This document shows, in pieces, positions 8,063 to 16,788 of a stretch of DNA of 64,000 nt (the first letter of the stretch is position 1; every line of letters begins with the position of its first letter). The stretch spans positions 1-64,000 of the forward strand of contig NZ_AUAX01000026.1 in NCBI RefSeq assembly GCF_000428945.1. The letters are read 5' to 3'. A model generated the notes under the pieces. The model ran no database searches. It saw only the letters and a list, made by a program, of their open reading frames with translations, and was not told the origin of the DNA. The DNA comes from Hamadaea tsunoensis DSM 44101 (GTDB taxonomy: Bacteria; Actinomycetota; Actinomycetes; Mycobacteriales; Micromonosporaceae). Position numbers and translations under genes: made by a program.

Positions 8063-8944
8063 ATGACGGACACCAGTGCGGACCTCGTCCCCTTCGACTA
8101 CAGCCCGATCACCGAGCGGCCGCCCATCACCTGGCCGGGCGGGAAGAAGGTCGCCGCGTACGTCGGGCTCAACATCGAGCACTTCCTCGTCGACCGGCCG
8201 TCGGCCAGTATCTGGCCGGGAACCGTCGACCTCGTGCCGGACGCCCTCAACTACGGCTGGCGCGACTACGGCGTACGCGTCGGTGTCTGGCGCACGATCG
8301 AGAGCCTGGACCGGCACGGCATCCGGGCCAGCGTCCTGCTGAACTCCGACGTCGCCCGGCATTACCCGCAGATCATCGAGGCCGGCCGGCGGCGCGACTG
8401 GGCCTGGTTGGCCCACGGGCGTACCAATTCGATCCTGCATGCCAGCCTTGACCCCGACGAGGAGAAGGCGGTCCTGACCGAGATCGTCGACACCATCGAG
8501 GCGGCGACCGGGCAGCGGCCCCGGGGCTGGATGGGGCCGGCCCTGACCGAGACCTTCGAGACGCCCCGGCTGCTCGCCGAACTGGGGCTGGACTACGTGC
8601 TCGACTGGACCAACGACGACCAGCCCTACCCGCTGCGCCGGCCCGGGCTGATCAGCGTGCCCTACTCGGTCGAGCTGAACGATCTCGGCCTGTTCGGCAA
8701 GGGCACCAGCGGGCCCGAGTTCGTACGCATCGTCCAGGATCAGTACGAGCAGCTGCTCGCCGACTCGCAGGACAGCGGCCGGGTGCTGGCGCTGGCGCTG
8801 CATCCGTTCGTGACCGGCCAGCCCTTCCGGGCGAAGTACGTCGACCAGGCCTTCGCGTTCCTCGCGGCGCAGCCGGACGTGTGGTTGACGACCAGCGACG
8901 AGATCGCCACCCACTACCGGGCCCAGGTGGGCGCGACGGCCTAG
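8063..8944 (+). CDS. Polysaccharide deacetylase (NodB-fold, PuuE-like) protein
   Basis: 293-aa protein of the NodB/polysaccharide-deacetylase fold, closer in layout to PuuE-type allantoinase-like members than to secreted chitin deacetylases: it has no signal peptide, begins with an ITWPGGKKVAAYVGLNIE strand, and includes HGIRASVLLNS and a late LALHPF motif. The usual TFDDG metal motif is not evident at the N-terminus. The substrate is unknown and could be an amide of a purine or sugar. ATG 8063 was chosen because TACCGT lies 6 nt upstream. Its 3' end overlaps the convergent LigD gene by 4 nt. Confidence 0.75.
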   Translation: MTDTSADLVPFDYSPITERPPITWPGGKKVAAYVGLNIEHFLVDRPSASIWPGTVDLVPDALNYGWRDYGVRVGVWRTIESLDRHGIRASVLLNSDVARHYPQIIEAGRRRDWAWLAHGRTNSILHASLDPDEEKAVLTEIVDTIEAATGQRPRGWMGPALTETFETPRLLAELGLDYVLDWTNDDQPYPLRRPGLISVPYSVELNDLGLFGKGTSGPEFVRIVQDQYEQLLADSQDSGRVLALALHPFVTGQPFRAKYVDQAFAFLAAQPDVWLTTSDEIATHYRAQVGATA

Positions 8945-10422
8945 GAGACGGGTGGGAGGGTCTGGGGCGTGTCGAGGATCGGGCGGAACAGGTCGCCGCG
9001 GGCGGCCAGCCGCTCGGGCAGCGTCCGGATGGTGAAGCCGTCCGGACGCAGCCCGGGATCGTCGAGCTCGTCCCAGCCGATCGGCGCCGACACGGGCGCT
9101 CCCGGTGCGGGCCGCGGGCTGTAGGGCGCGACGAGGGTCTTGTTGGCCGCGTTCTGCGTGTAGTCGAGCCGGGCGAGCCCCCGCCGCTCGTCCCGCTGCC
9201 ATTTGAAGCTGACCAGTTCGGGCAGGACCGCGCCGATCGCCCGGGACAGCTGCTCCACCCACGTACGCGTCTCCGCGAAGGTGTAGCCGGCGCGCACGGG
9301 GATCCAGATCTGGATGCCGCGCCGGCCGGTCACCTTCGCGCGGGCCGTCACCTTGAGGTGGTCGAGCGCGGTGCGGTGCAGGCGGGCCAGATCCAGCAGG
9401 TCCTCCCAGTCCGTGGTCTCGCCTGGGTCGAGGTCGATGAGCGCGTAGCTCGGCTCGTCCGGACTGTCTGTCGTAGACGTCCAAGCGTGCCATTCCAGCG
9501 CCCCGAAATTGGCCGCCCACACCAGTGCCGCGGGCTCGTCGACCACCAGGTACGTGCGGGACTCGCCGTTCTCGGCGGCCGGATTCTCCCAGCGCGGCAG
9601 CCAGTCGGGCGCGTGGTCGGGCAATTGCTTGTGCCAGAAGCCTTTCGACTGCGTGCCGTTCGGGAACCGGTGCATGTTGAGCGCGCGGCCGCTCAGGTAC
9701 GGGACGAGGGCCGGCGCGATGTGCGCGCTGTAGCGCAGGAAGTCCCGCTTGGTGACCGGTTCCTCGCCAGGGCGGCCCTCGAAGAGCACCTTGTCGAGGT
9801 TGGTGACCTTGAGCTCCCGGCCGAAGACCGGCCAGACACCCTGATCCTTCAGCTCGTCCAGGGCCGCGAGCTCGGCGGCCAGGGCCCGCTGGTAGACCGC
9901 GCCGTGATCGGTCCACAGACGGTCCGGGTCGGCCTTGACCTCCTCGTTCGTCCGGCCGGACAGCACCGAGGCAGGATGGTCGTCGGCGTCCCAGCCGGCC
10001 ACCGCGTACTCGTCGTGCTTGTGGAGCAGGAGCCACTCCTCCTGGGCGCGTGCGTTCCGGCGGGTGCGCACCAGGACGAACCGGCCACGCAGCTTGGCGC
10101 CGGTCAGGTCGAAATGGAGCTCGCCGTCCTCAATGGACCTACCCGGTTCATCGGCGGATGCCGGGACCCAGGTGCCGACGTCCCAGACGATGACGTCGCC
10201 GTGGCCGTAGCCGCCGGGGATCACGCCCTCGAAGTCGAAGTAGTCGAGCGGATGGTCCTCGACATGGAAGGCCGCCCGGCGTACGCCGGGATCGAGGGTC
10301 GGGCCCTTGGGGACCGCCCAGCTCACGAGGGCGTCGCCGATCTCCAGCCGCAGATCGTAGTGCGGCCGGCGGGCCCGGTGGCGCTGCACGACGAATCGCC
10401 GCGGCGGCTGCTGGTCGGCCAC
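8941..10422 (-). CDS. ligD: LigD-type NHEJ protein: 3'-phosphoesterase plus polymerase/primase, no ligase
   Basis: 493-aa DNA end-processing protein for non-homologous end joining. The N-terminal phosphoesterase domain (about 8-150) has HYD at 21-23 and HVEDHP at 53-58. A primase/polymerase domain follows (about 203-480) with the metal-binding DLDPG at 330-334 and KGFWHKQ. The ATP-dependent ligase domain of classic LigD is absent, so a separate ligase and Ku must be supplied elsewhere. GTG 10422 is the only plausible start; GGAAGG directly abuts it and TACAAC lies 6 nt upstream, so initiation may be leaderless. No ku gene lies nearby. Confidence 0.88.
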   Translation of the reverse strand: MADQQPPRRFVVQRHRARRPHYDLRLEIGDALVSWAVPKGPTLDPGVRRAAFHVEDHPLDYFDFEGVIPGGYGHGDVIVWDVGTWVPASADEPGRSIEDGELHFDLTGAKLRGRFVLVRTRRNARAQEEWLLLHKHDEYAVAGWDADDHPASVLSGRTNEEVKADPDRLWTDHGAVYQRALAAELAALDELKDQGVWPVFGRELKVTNLDKVLFEGRPGEEPVTKRDFLRYSAHIAPALVPYLSGRALNMHRFPNGTQSKGFWHKQLPDHAPDWLPRWENPAAENGESRTYLVVDEPAALVWAANFGALEWHAWTSTTDSPDEPSYALIDLDPGETTDWEDLLDLARLHRTALDHLKVTARAKVTGRRGIQIWIPVRAGYTFAETRTWVEQLSRAIGAVLPELVSFKWQRDERRGLARLDYTQNAANKTLVAPYSPRPAPGAPVSAPIGWDELDDPGLRPDGFTIRTLPERLAARGDLFRPILDTPQTLPPVS

Positions 10423-10460
10423 CCTTCCGTTGTACCCGCCCGGGCGGTCCCCACGCGCGC

Positions 10461-11252
10461 TTATGCGGACGCGACCTGGTCCAGATCTCGTTCGAGCAGC
10501 GTCTTGAGCTTGGACAGGAGCTGCGGCCAGCCACCCGAGATCCCCTCGCGGATGGCGCTGCCGGGCTCGAAGCCGTCGTGGACCACCGTCAGCCGCACGC
10601 CGTCGTCGGTCTGCTCGATCTCGAAGCTGACCCGCGACCGCGGCTCCGCGGCCATCCGCGCGATCTCCTCCGGGTCGCCGCCGACCGCCTGCGCGAACTC
10701 CGGGGTGATGGCGTGCCAGGTGAACGCGAGCCGCTTGTACGGCTCCGACTCCAGCACGACCTGGGCCGGATCGGCCATCGTGGCACCCGCGTAGTGCCAG
10801 GTCATCGGCGAGCCGGCCGTCCAGTCGCTGTCGAACGTGGCGCCCCAGTAGCGGCCGGTGAATGCCGGATCGGTGAGGGCCCGCCAGAGCAGTTCCGGCG
10901 TGGTGTCGATGTAGGTCGTGTAGACGAAGGCGTCGTTGGGCATGGCGTGGCTCTCCAATGCGCTCTTGAGGTCGGCCAGGGCCTGTACGCGACCCCGGTC
11001 GTACTGCCGGATCCACCGGTCGGCGATGGCGTTGATCGGTTCCGCGTTGAGGTAGTGGAACTTCTCGCGGCCCCGCCACACGGTGGTGATCAGGTTGGCC
11101 GACTCCAGGACGGCGAGATGCTTGCTGACCGACTGCCGGGCCATGTCCAGCTCAGCACAGAGCTCGCGCAGGGTCTGCCCGTTCGCGGCGTTGAGCCGGT
11201 CGAGCAGCCGCCGACGGGACTCGTCGGCCAGCGCTTTGAACACCTCGTCCAT
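10461..11252 (-). CDS. ArsR-family HTH fused to SRPBCC/AHSA1 domain
   Basis: 263-aa fusion. Residues 1-95 are an ArsR winged helix (LADESRRRLLDRL, ARQSVSKHLAVLE). Residues about 105-255 are an AHSA1-like SRPBCC hydrophobic-pocket domain (ELLWRALTDP, GYWGATFDS-type start, GGWPQLLSKL end). These domains are often encoded as two adjacent genes; here one polypeptide could sense a ligand with the SRPBCC part and repress with the HTH. Inverted GGCTGCC-type repeats immediately upstream (11281-11317) are the likely autoregulatory site. Confidence 0.85.
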   Translation of the reverse strand: MDEVFKALADESRRRLLDRLNAANGQTLRELCAELDMARQSVSKHLAVLESANLITTVWRGREKFHYLNAEPINAIADRWIRQYDRGRVQALADLKSALESHAMPNDAFVYTTYIDTTPELLWRALTDPAFTGRYWGATFDSDWTAGSPMTWHYAGATMADPAQVVLESEPYKRLAFTWHAITPEFAQAVGGDPEEIARMAAEPRSRVSFEIEQTDDGVRLTVVHDGFEPGSAIREGISGGWPQLLSKLKTLLERDLDQVASA

Positions 11253-11280
11253 GGTTCGTATTCTGGTTCGGGCTGATCAT

Positions 11281-11317
11281 GCAGCCAACTGGCTGCCTAT
11301 CACGAGGATAGGCAGCC
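11281..11317. promoter_or_regulatory. Nested GCAGCC palindromes upstream of ArsR-SRPBCC
   Basis: GGCTGCCTATC (11291-11301) and GATAGGCAGCC (11307-11317) are perfect 11-bp arms around ACGAG. GCAGCC-AACT-GGCTGC (11281-11296) is a second palindrome sharing a half-site. Position just upstream of the start fits an ArsR operator. Confidence 0.65.
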
Positions 11318-11365
11318 GTTCAGCTGCATGTCAACCGGACCCGCTGCCGACCTACTAGGAAACCG

Positions 11366-12019
11366 TTAAGGGTTCCCGGCGTTGTACGCCCACAGCTCGA
11401 ACAGGGTCGCGTAGTAGATCCAGCCGAAGAAGCCGCCGACCACGCTGGCCGCGGGCGGCTGCAGCGGCACCTTCTGCCGCCAGCCCGCGACGACCGCGAT
11501 CCAGCCCGGCAGGGCGCACCAGAGCACTTGCAGGACCGCCGTGATCGCATAGAAGGCCAGGTAGAGCGGCAGGAACAGCGGCCCGAAGACGCGCGCCTGC
11601 ATCAGGTGCAGCTTCTCGTGCTGGCCGGCGCCCCCCAGATTGATCGTGCCGTGCGTCTGCAGGGTGCCCTTGCCGAGCCTGCCGCTGAAACTGATCCAGG
11701 TCTGCCCTTCCGAGGCCGTACGCGACGGCGTACCGATGAACCAGAAGATGACGTTCCCCCAGAACAGGCCCCAGATCGTGTTGGGCAGGCTCCACGTCAT
11801 GTCGACGACGAGCGCGACCCAGCCGACGGGATCGCCGAGGTCGTAGATCAGCATGATCCCGGCCTCCAGTCCGTAGAGGAAGCCGGCGATGGCCGTGGCC
11901 ACCACCAGCCAGGTGAAGTCGTCGAGCTTCCCGGCCGCGCTGAGCAGGCCCGCGACGAACGCGGGCGGCGCGACGGAGAACAGGACGACCGTGAGCAGAC
12001 CTTTGAGCCAGCCGGGCAT
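11366..12019 (-). CDS. Membrane protein with HExxH motif
   Basis: 217-aa integral membrane protein with about 5 hydrophobic segments (7-25, 36-60, 64-95, 145-172, 190-210). A loop or helix carries HEKLH (134-138), followed by QARVFGPLF. This HExxH arrangement resembles zinc-binding motifs, but no protease family can be assigned. GGAGGTACGCC precedes the ATG (12019). Flanked by the ArsR-SRPBCC and STAND genes, with no obvious operon partner. Function unknown. Confidence 0.65.
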   Translation of the reverse strand: MPGWLKGLLTVVLFSVAPPAFVAGLLSAAGKLDDFTWLVVATAIAGFLYGLEAGIMLIYDLGDPVGWVALVVDMTWSLPNTIWGLFWGNVIFWFIGTPSRTASEGQTWISFSGRLGKGTLQTHGTINLGGAGQHEKLHLMQARVFGPLFLPLYLAFYAITAVLQVLWCALPGWIAVVAGWRQKVPLQPPAASVVGGFFGWIYYATLFELWAYNAGNP

Positions 12020-12177
12020 GGCGTACCTCCTCGCAGGCGGTGGCGCTCATTAGGGCAGGGGAACCGCCGGGCGGCAATCGGCTCGGCGACAGGTCCGGCG
12101 CCGTGTCGGCAATGCGTCGCAGGGAAGTCGGCGAGAAGCCGGTACGCGCAGCTCAGCGGCGCGCCTACGATCGCGGT

Positions 12178-15168
12178 ATGGGCATGGTCGGCCGGGCCGG
12201 CGCGCTGGCTGAGTTGACCGCGCTCGCCGTGCGGGCGGGGACCGGCCACGGTGGCGTCGCGCTCGTGCGGGGCGAACCCGGCATCGGCAAGTCCACGATC
12301 GTCGAGGCGCTCGCCGACACCGCCGCCGAACTCGGCCTGCGCCCGCTCTGGGGCTGGTGCGCGCCCGGCGAGCCGGCCGTCTACCTGCCGTGGCGTACGG
12401 TGCTGGGCGGCCTGGGGCACGCGGGGCTGCTCGACGGGCCCGCGACGGGGGCTTCGGCCGTCGCCCGGCTGCGCCTGCAGTCCGCGGTCGCCGAGCGCCT
12501 GGCCGGCGACGGCCCGGTCATCGTGATCATCGAGGACCTCCACTGGGCCGACGAGGCGTCGCTCGACCTGGTGAACGCCCTCGCCACCCGCTGCCGCACC
12601 ATGCCGCTCCTGCTGGTCGCCACCGCCCGCGACGACCCCGAGCTGCGTCCGGCCGTCGCCGAACGGCTCGCCGCGCTGCCCACCCACGCGCTCCGCCTCC
12701 CGCTCGCCGGCCTCACCGCGGCCGACGTCGGCGTACTGCTCACCGAGGTGCTGGCGGCACCGCCGCCGGCCGAGGTCGTGAACGAGGTCTGCGCGCGCAC
12801 CGGCGGCAATCCGTTCTTCGTGCGAGAGGTGGCCCGCCTTCTCCACCACCAGGGTGTACGCGGAGCCGTCCCGGTCGGCGTCCGCGAGGTGCTCGAACGC
12901 CGGCTGGCCCGGCTCAGCCAGGACTGCCACCGGCTCCTGCAGGTCGCGGCGCTCGGCGGCACGGACGTCGTCGACGTGCCGCTCCTGGTGTCCGTGGCGG
13001 GGACCGGTTCGGCCGCCGAGACCCGCGCCGTTCTCGACGAGGCGGTCGTGGCCGGTCTCCTGCGCACCGACGACACCGGCGTGTACGCCTTCGCGCATGC
13101 ACTCGTCCGCGAGGTCCTCGGCATCGGGCTGCCCGGCGCGGACCGGGGAGGGCTGCACGCCGCGTACGCCCGTGCGCTGGAGCCGAGGGCCGCGGACGAC
13201 GACGCGTACGCGGTGGTGGTGGCGGAGCATTGGAGCCGCGCGGCGGAGCCGGCGGAACAGCTGCGGAGCGGGCCGTGGTGGGTGGCGGCCGGTCGGGCGG
13301 CGGCCGCCCGGCTGGGTTACGAGGCGGCGGCGCGCCATTTCCGGCGGGCCCTGGAACAGCCGATCGACCACCGGACGGCGGTGCTGCTCGACCTGGGCGC
13401 GGCGCAATGGTTCGCGGGTGACGCCGACGAGGCCCGGACCACCTTCCTGACCGCGGCGGCCGCGGCGCGGGCCGAAGGTGACAGCGGCGCGCTCGCCCGC
13501 GCGGCGCTCGGGGTGGGTGGCGGCCTGGCCGGTTTCGAGATCCGCCTCTACGACCACGAGGCGATCCGGGTCCTGCGGTCCGCATTGGACCTGCTGCCGC
13601 CGGACGCCGTCGACGAGCGGGCCGCGCTGCTGGCGCGGCTGTCGGTGTCGCTCACCGAGTTCGCCCCGGTGGAGGAGCGCGCCCGGATCGCCCGCACGGC
13701 CCTCGACCTCACGGAGTCCGGTGTGGACGTCCCGGTACGTGTGAGCGTGCTGGCTGCCTACTGCGACGCGATCGCGGGGCCCGAGCATCGACGGGAACGC
13801 CTGGACGCCGCGACCCGGATGCGCGTACTGGCCGAGTCAGTCGGGGACACGGCGGGCACGCTGCTCGCCGGCCGGCTCCGGGTGGTCGCGCTGTGCGAGG
13901 GCGGCGAGTTCCAGGCCGCCGACCAGGAGATCGCCGAGTACGCCCGGCTGGCCGAAACGCTCGGCGTCCCGCTGTACACGTGGCTGCCGCACATCTGGCG
14001 AGGCATGCGGGCACTGCTCCGCGGCGATGTGCCGGCCGCGTTCGCCGCCGCCGACCGGGCCGAGGATCTGGGCGTACGCGCCGACTCGATGAACGCGACG
14101 TTCATGGTGTTCGCGTTGCGGGCGGCCGCCCATCGGACGGCCGGCACGACGGGCTCGTACGCCGCGGAGGTGCGGGCGCTCATGGAGCCGCTCATCGACT
14201 CCGGCGTGGCCCCGGCCATGGCCGCCGCCGGAGGCTGGGAGTTCCTGCCGCCGGTCCGGGCCCGGGCCCTGGTCACGGCGGCTCTCCAGGCGGTCGGCGA
14301 GATCCCGCGGGACTCGGAATGGCTGGAGACGGTATGGAGTCTCGGCCAGGCGGCGATCGCGTACGAGCTGCCGGAGGGGATCGCCGCGACCTATGCGGCC
14401 CTCCGCCCGTACGCCGGCCTCTGGGCGGTCGACGGCATCGGCGGCGCCGTGTGGGGTGTGGTCAGCGACCAGCTGGGCCGCCTCGCGACCGCGCTCGGCG
14501 ACCCGGTCGAAGCCGCCACCTGGTACGCGCAGGCCCGCGACGCGTACCGGGAAGCGCAGACTCCGCTGCTGGCGGCCGCCCTGCCCGATCCGGGACCGGC
14601 CGCGCCGACGCCATCCACAGTGGAACATGCCGCTCTCGTCCGCGACGGCCGGCTGTGGCACGTCACCTTCCGCGGCCGCTCGGTCAGCCTGCCCGACGCC
14701 AAGGGCCTGCACGATCTGCGTACGCTGCTCGACCGGCCCGGCCGCGAGGTCCACGTGCTCGACCTGGCCGACCCGACCGGAACCGCCCGGACGACCGCCG
14801 GGGACGCCGGACCCGTGCTCGACGGGCGGGCCCGCTCGGCGTACCGGGCGCGGATCACGGAACTCGGCGAGCAGACGGCCGACGCCGAGGCCGACGGGGA
14901 CACCGAGAAGGCCGCGCGGCTGCGTACCGAGCAGGAGTTCATCCTCGCCGAGCTGGCCGGGGCGCTCGGGCTGCACGGGCGGGACCGGCCGGCCGCGGCC
15001 GACGCCGCGGAGCGGGCCCGCAAAGCGGTCACCATGCGGCTGCGCGCCACGATCCGGACACTCGCCGCCGAACACCCCGTCCTCGGCCGGCACCTCGACC
15101 GCTCGATCGAGACGGGCCGGTTCTGCGCGTACCGGCCGGAGACCACGGTGGTCTGGCGGACCGGCTGA
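12178..15168 (+). CDS. STAND/AAA ATPase with TPR-like region (LuxR-regulator-like, no HTH)
   Basis: 996-aa protein. The Walker A GEPGIGKST is at about 35-43 and the Walker B IIEDLHWADE at about 115-125, followed by a winged-helix/ARC-like section and a long alpha-helical repeat region (about 380-800). The C-terminal 180 residues (after LVRDGRLWHVTFRG) form a separate domain ending in basic helices (AERARKAVTMRLRATIRTL). Similar proteins usually end in a LuxR HTH; I see no such motif, although the last helices might bind nucleic acid. ATG 12178 was chosen because TACGAT lies exactly 6 nt upstream (leaderless), although the frame is open further back. Probably a signal-dependent regulator. Confidence 0.75.
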   Translation: MGMVGRAGALAELTALAVRAGTGHGGVALVRGEPGIGKSTIVEALADTAAELGLRPLWGWCAPGEPAVYLPWRTVLGGLGHAGLLDGPATGASAVARLRLQSAVAERLAGDGPVIVIIEDLHWADEASLDLVNALATRCRTMPLLLVATARDDPELRPAVAERLAALPTHALRLPLAGLTAADVGVLLTEVLAAPPPAEVVNEVCARTGGNPFFVREVARLLHHQGVRGAVPVGVREVLERRLARLSQDCHRLLQVAALGGTDVVDVPLLVSVAGTGSAAETRAVLDEAVVAGLLRTDDTGVYAFAHALVREVLGIGLPGADRGGLHAAYARALEPRAADDDAYAVVVAEHWSRAAEPAEQLRSGPWWVAAGRAAAARLGYEAAARHFRRALEQPIDHRTAVLLDLGAAQWFAGDADEARTTFLTAAAAARAEGDSGALARAALGVGGGLAGFEIRLYDHEAIRVLRSALDLLPPDAVDERAALLARLSVSLTEFAPVEERARIARTALDLTESGVDVPVRVSVLAAYCDAIAGPEHRRERLDAATRMRVLAESVGDTAGTLLAGRLRVVALCEGGEFQAADQEIAEYARLAETLGVPLYTWLPHIWRGMRALLRGDVPAAFAAADRAEDLGVRADSMNATFMVFALRAAAHRTAGTTGSYAAEVRALMEPLIDSGVAPAMAAAGGWEFLPPVRARALVTAALQAVGEIPRDSEWLETVWSLGQAAIAYELPEGIAATYAALRPYAGLWAVDGIGGAVWGVVSDQLGRLATALGDPVEAATWYAQARDAYREAQTPLLAAALPDPGPAAPTPSTVEHAALVRDGRLWHVTFRGRSVSLPDAKGLHDLRTLLDRPGREVHVLDLADPTGTARTTAGDAGPVLDGRARSAYRARITELGEQTADAEADGDTEKAARLRTEQEFILAELAGALGLHGRDRPAAADAAERARKAVTMRLRATIRTLAAEHPVLGRHLDRSIETGRFCAYRPETTVVWRTG

Positions 15169-15240
15169 CGGGCGGCCTGACATCGTCAGGCCGTTCCTGG
15201 CGCCGTGAGGGGTGAAGGCACTCACCGAAGGGACAGGATC

Positions 15241-16356
15241 ATGACCACCATCGACACCGCCGACACCGCCACGATCGACACCGCGGCCGCGGTCGAGCAG
15301 CTCGCCGGCCGCCTGTTCACCTCGTCCGTCGGCGCCCTGGAACTGTTCAACGTCCAGCTCGGCGTCACGCTCGGCCTGTACCGGGAGGTCGTCGCGGCGG
15401 GCCCGGTCACCAGCGCGCAACTGGCCGCGGCCACCGGCTGCGACGAGCGCTACGTCCGCGAATGGTGCCTCGGCCAGGCGACCGCCGGGCTGCTCACCGC
15501 CGACGGACAGGACCCCGCGACCGCCCGGTACGCGGGCACGCCCGGCCTGGCCGAGGTGCTGCTCGACGAGCTGTCGCCGGCGTACCTGGCCCCGCTGGGA
15601 GCGGCGCTCGCGGCCGTCGGGACGGTGTTCCCCGCTCTCGTCGAAGCGTTCCGCACCGGTGACGGCGTCCCGTACGCCGCGTACGGGCTGGGGGCGGTCT
15701 CGGCGCAGGCGGCGCTCAACCGGCCGGCGTACACCCATCAGCTGGTGGCGGAATGGCTGCCCGCGGTGCCGGACGTCGCTGCCCGGCTGGCCGACGCGCA
15801 GCGCCCGCCGGCGGTCGCGGACCTGGGCTGCGGGGCCGGCTGGGCCTCGATCGAGCTGGCCAAGGCGTTCGGTCACCTGAAGGTCGACGGCTACGACGCG
15901 GACGAGGCGTCGATCATGCAGGCGCGCACCGGTGCGCTGGCGGCCGGCGTGGCCGACCGCGTACATTTCGAGGTCTGCGATCTGTCGTCGACCGACGAGG
16001 ACAAGCCGCGCTACGAGATCGCGCTGATGTTCGAATGCCTGCACGACATGGCCGACCCGGACGGCGTGCTCGCCACCACCCGCGCCCAGATGGCGCCCGG
16101 CGGCACACTCCTGATCATGGAGGAGCGCGCGGACGAGGCGATGGCCACGACCGAGGACCCGGTGCAGCGCTTCTTCGCGGCGTGCAGTCCACTGTGGTGC
16201 CTGCCGCAGGGCCGCATCGGCACGGGGGCGCACCCGGTCGGCACCATGATCCGCCCGGCGAAGGTGGTCGCGCTGGCCGAGGGGGCGGGCTTCCGCGAGG
16301 TCGCCGACATCGGCATCGAGCACCCTTTCTGGCGCTTCTTCCGCGCGACCGCCTGA
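15241..16356 (+). CDS. SAM-dependent class I methyltransferase with winged-helix N-terminus
   Basis: 371 aa. An N-terminal helical/winged-helix region (about 15-100, TSAQLAAATGCDERYVREW) precedes a Rossmann methyltransferase domain with SAM-binding DLGCGAGW (about 193-200) and the acidic loop GYDADEAS. This layout is common in uncharacterised actinobacterial methyltransferases related to the Rv2258c/S-20 type. The substrate is unknown. AGGGACAGG precedes ATG 15241. A strong 15-bp hairpin terminates it at 16393-16439. Confidence 0.82.
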   Translation: MTTIDTADTATIDTAAAVEQLAGRLFTSSVGALELFNVQLGVTLGLYREVVAAGPVTSAQLAAATGCDERYVREWCLGQATAGLLTADGQDPATARYAGTPGLAEVLLDELSPAYLAPLGAALAAVGTVFPALVEAFRTGDGVPYAAYGLGAVSAQAALNRPAYTHQLVAEWLPAVPDVAARLADAQRPPAVADLGCGAGWASIELAKAFGHLKVDGYDADEASIMQARTGALAAGVADRVHFEVCDLSSTDEDKPRYEIALMFECLHDMADPDGVLATTRAQMAPGGTLLIMEERADEAMATTEDPVQRFFAACSPLWCLPQGRIGTGAHPVGTMIRPAKVVALAEGAGFREVADIGIEHPFWRFFRATA

Positions 16357-16392
16357 ACGAAGAGCGCCCAGACGAAGGGAGTACGCAGACGA

Positions 16393-16439
16393 ACGGGAGA
16401 GTGCCGGCACGCGGGCGGGGCGCCCCGGCACTCTCCCGT
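16393..16439 (+). terminator. Terminator after methyltransferase
   Basis: Perfect 15-bp stem ACGGGAGAGTGCCGG / CCGGCACTCTCCCGT with a 17-nt loop, 37 nt past the stop codon. Confidence 0.8.
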
Positions 16440-16490
16440 CTCCCCGTGAGCCTCACCCCCACACCCCGCCCCCCCCCGGCCCCGCCCCGC

Positions 16491-16577
16491 CCCCAAGATC
16501 CCGTTTGGATCAGGGAAATCACCCGAATCATGGGCCATGATCACGTGCGAAAACCTGATCCAAACCGGATCTTGGGG
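16491..16577. repeat. 87-bp long hairpin element
   Basis: The first 24 bases (CCCCAAGATCCCGTTTGGAT... from 16491) are the reverse complement of the last 24 (to 16577) with one mismatch. The centre ATCATGGGCCATGAT is itself near-palindromic. It looks like a non-coding REP/MITE-like element and is distinct from the one at 16621. A run of C residues precedes it. Confidence 0.7.
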
Positions 16578-16620
16578 CTGCGGGACCGCGGACCGCGGGC
16601 TCGGGCGTGGGGAGCGAGAC

Positions 16621-16788
16621 CTAGGGCCTGTCTCCCGGATCGTTCGCGGCCCGTTGGCGGCCTCAGACGACGATCGGCAGCGCTTGATCTTCGCCGACAG
16701 GCCACCAGCCTGACGACGAAGATCAAGCTTGCCGAATCGCCGCCTGAGACTCGCCACCGGACCACGAGATCCGGGAGACAGGCCCTAG
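16621..16788. mobile_element. MITE-like element with CTAG target duplication
   Basis: A perfect 21-bp inverted repeat bounds this 168-bp segment: CTAG plus GGCCTGTCTCCCGGATC at 16625-16641 and its complement ending at 16784, then CTAG. The interior is also a long imperfect hairpin (GCTTGATCTTCG / CGAAGATCAAGC). CTAG fits the YTAR target duplication of IS5-group elements (established for that group); assignment to it is inference. It encodes no protein. The right-hand CTAG supplies the TAG stop of the adjacent GH30 gene. Confidence 0.78.

Noticed and set aside
12040-12177. Longer N-terminus for the STAND protein
   Set aside because: The extra codons are not domain-like, overlap the divergent promoter region, and TACGAT fixes the start at 12178.
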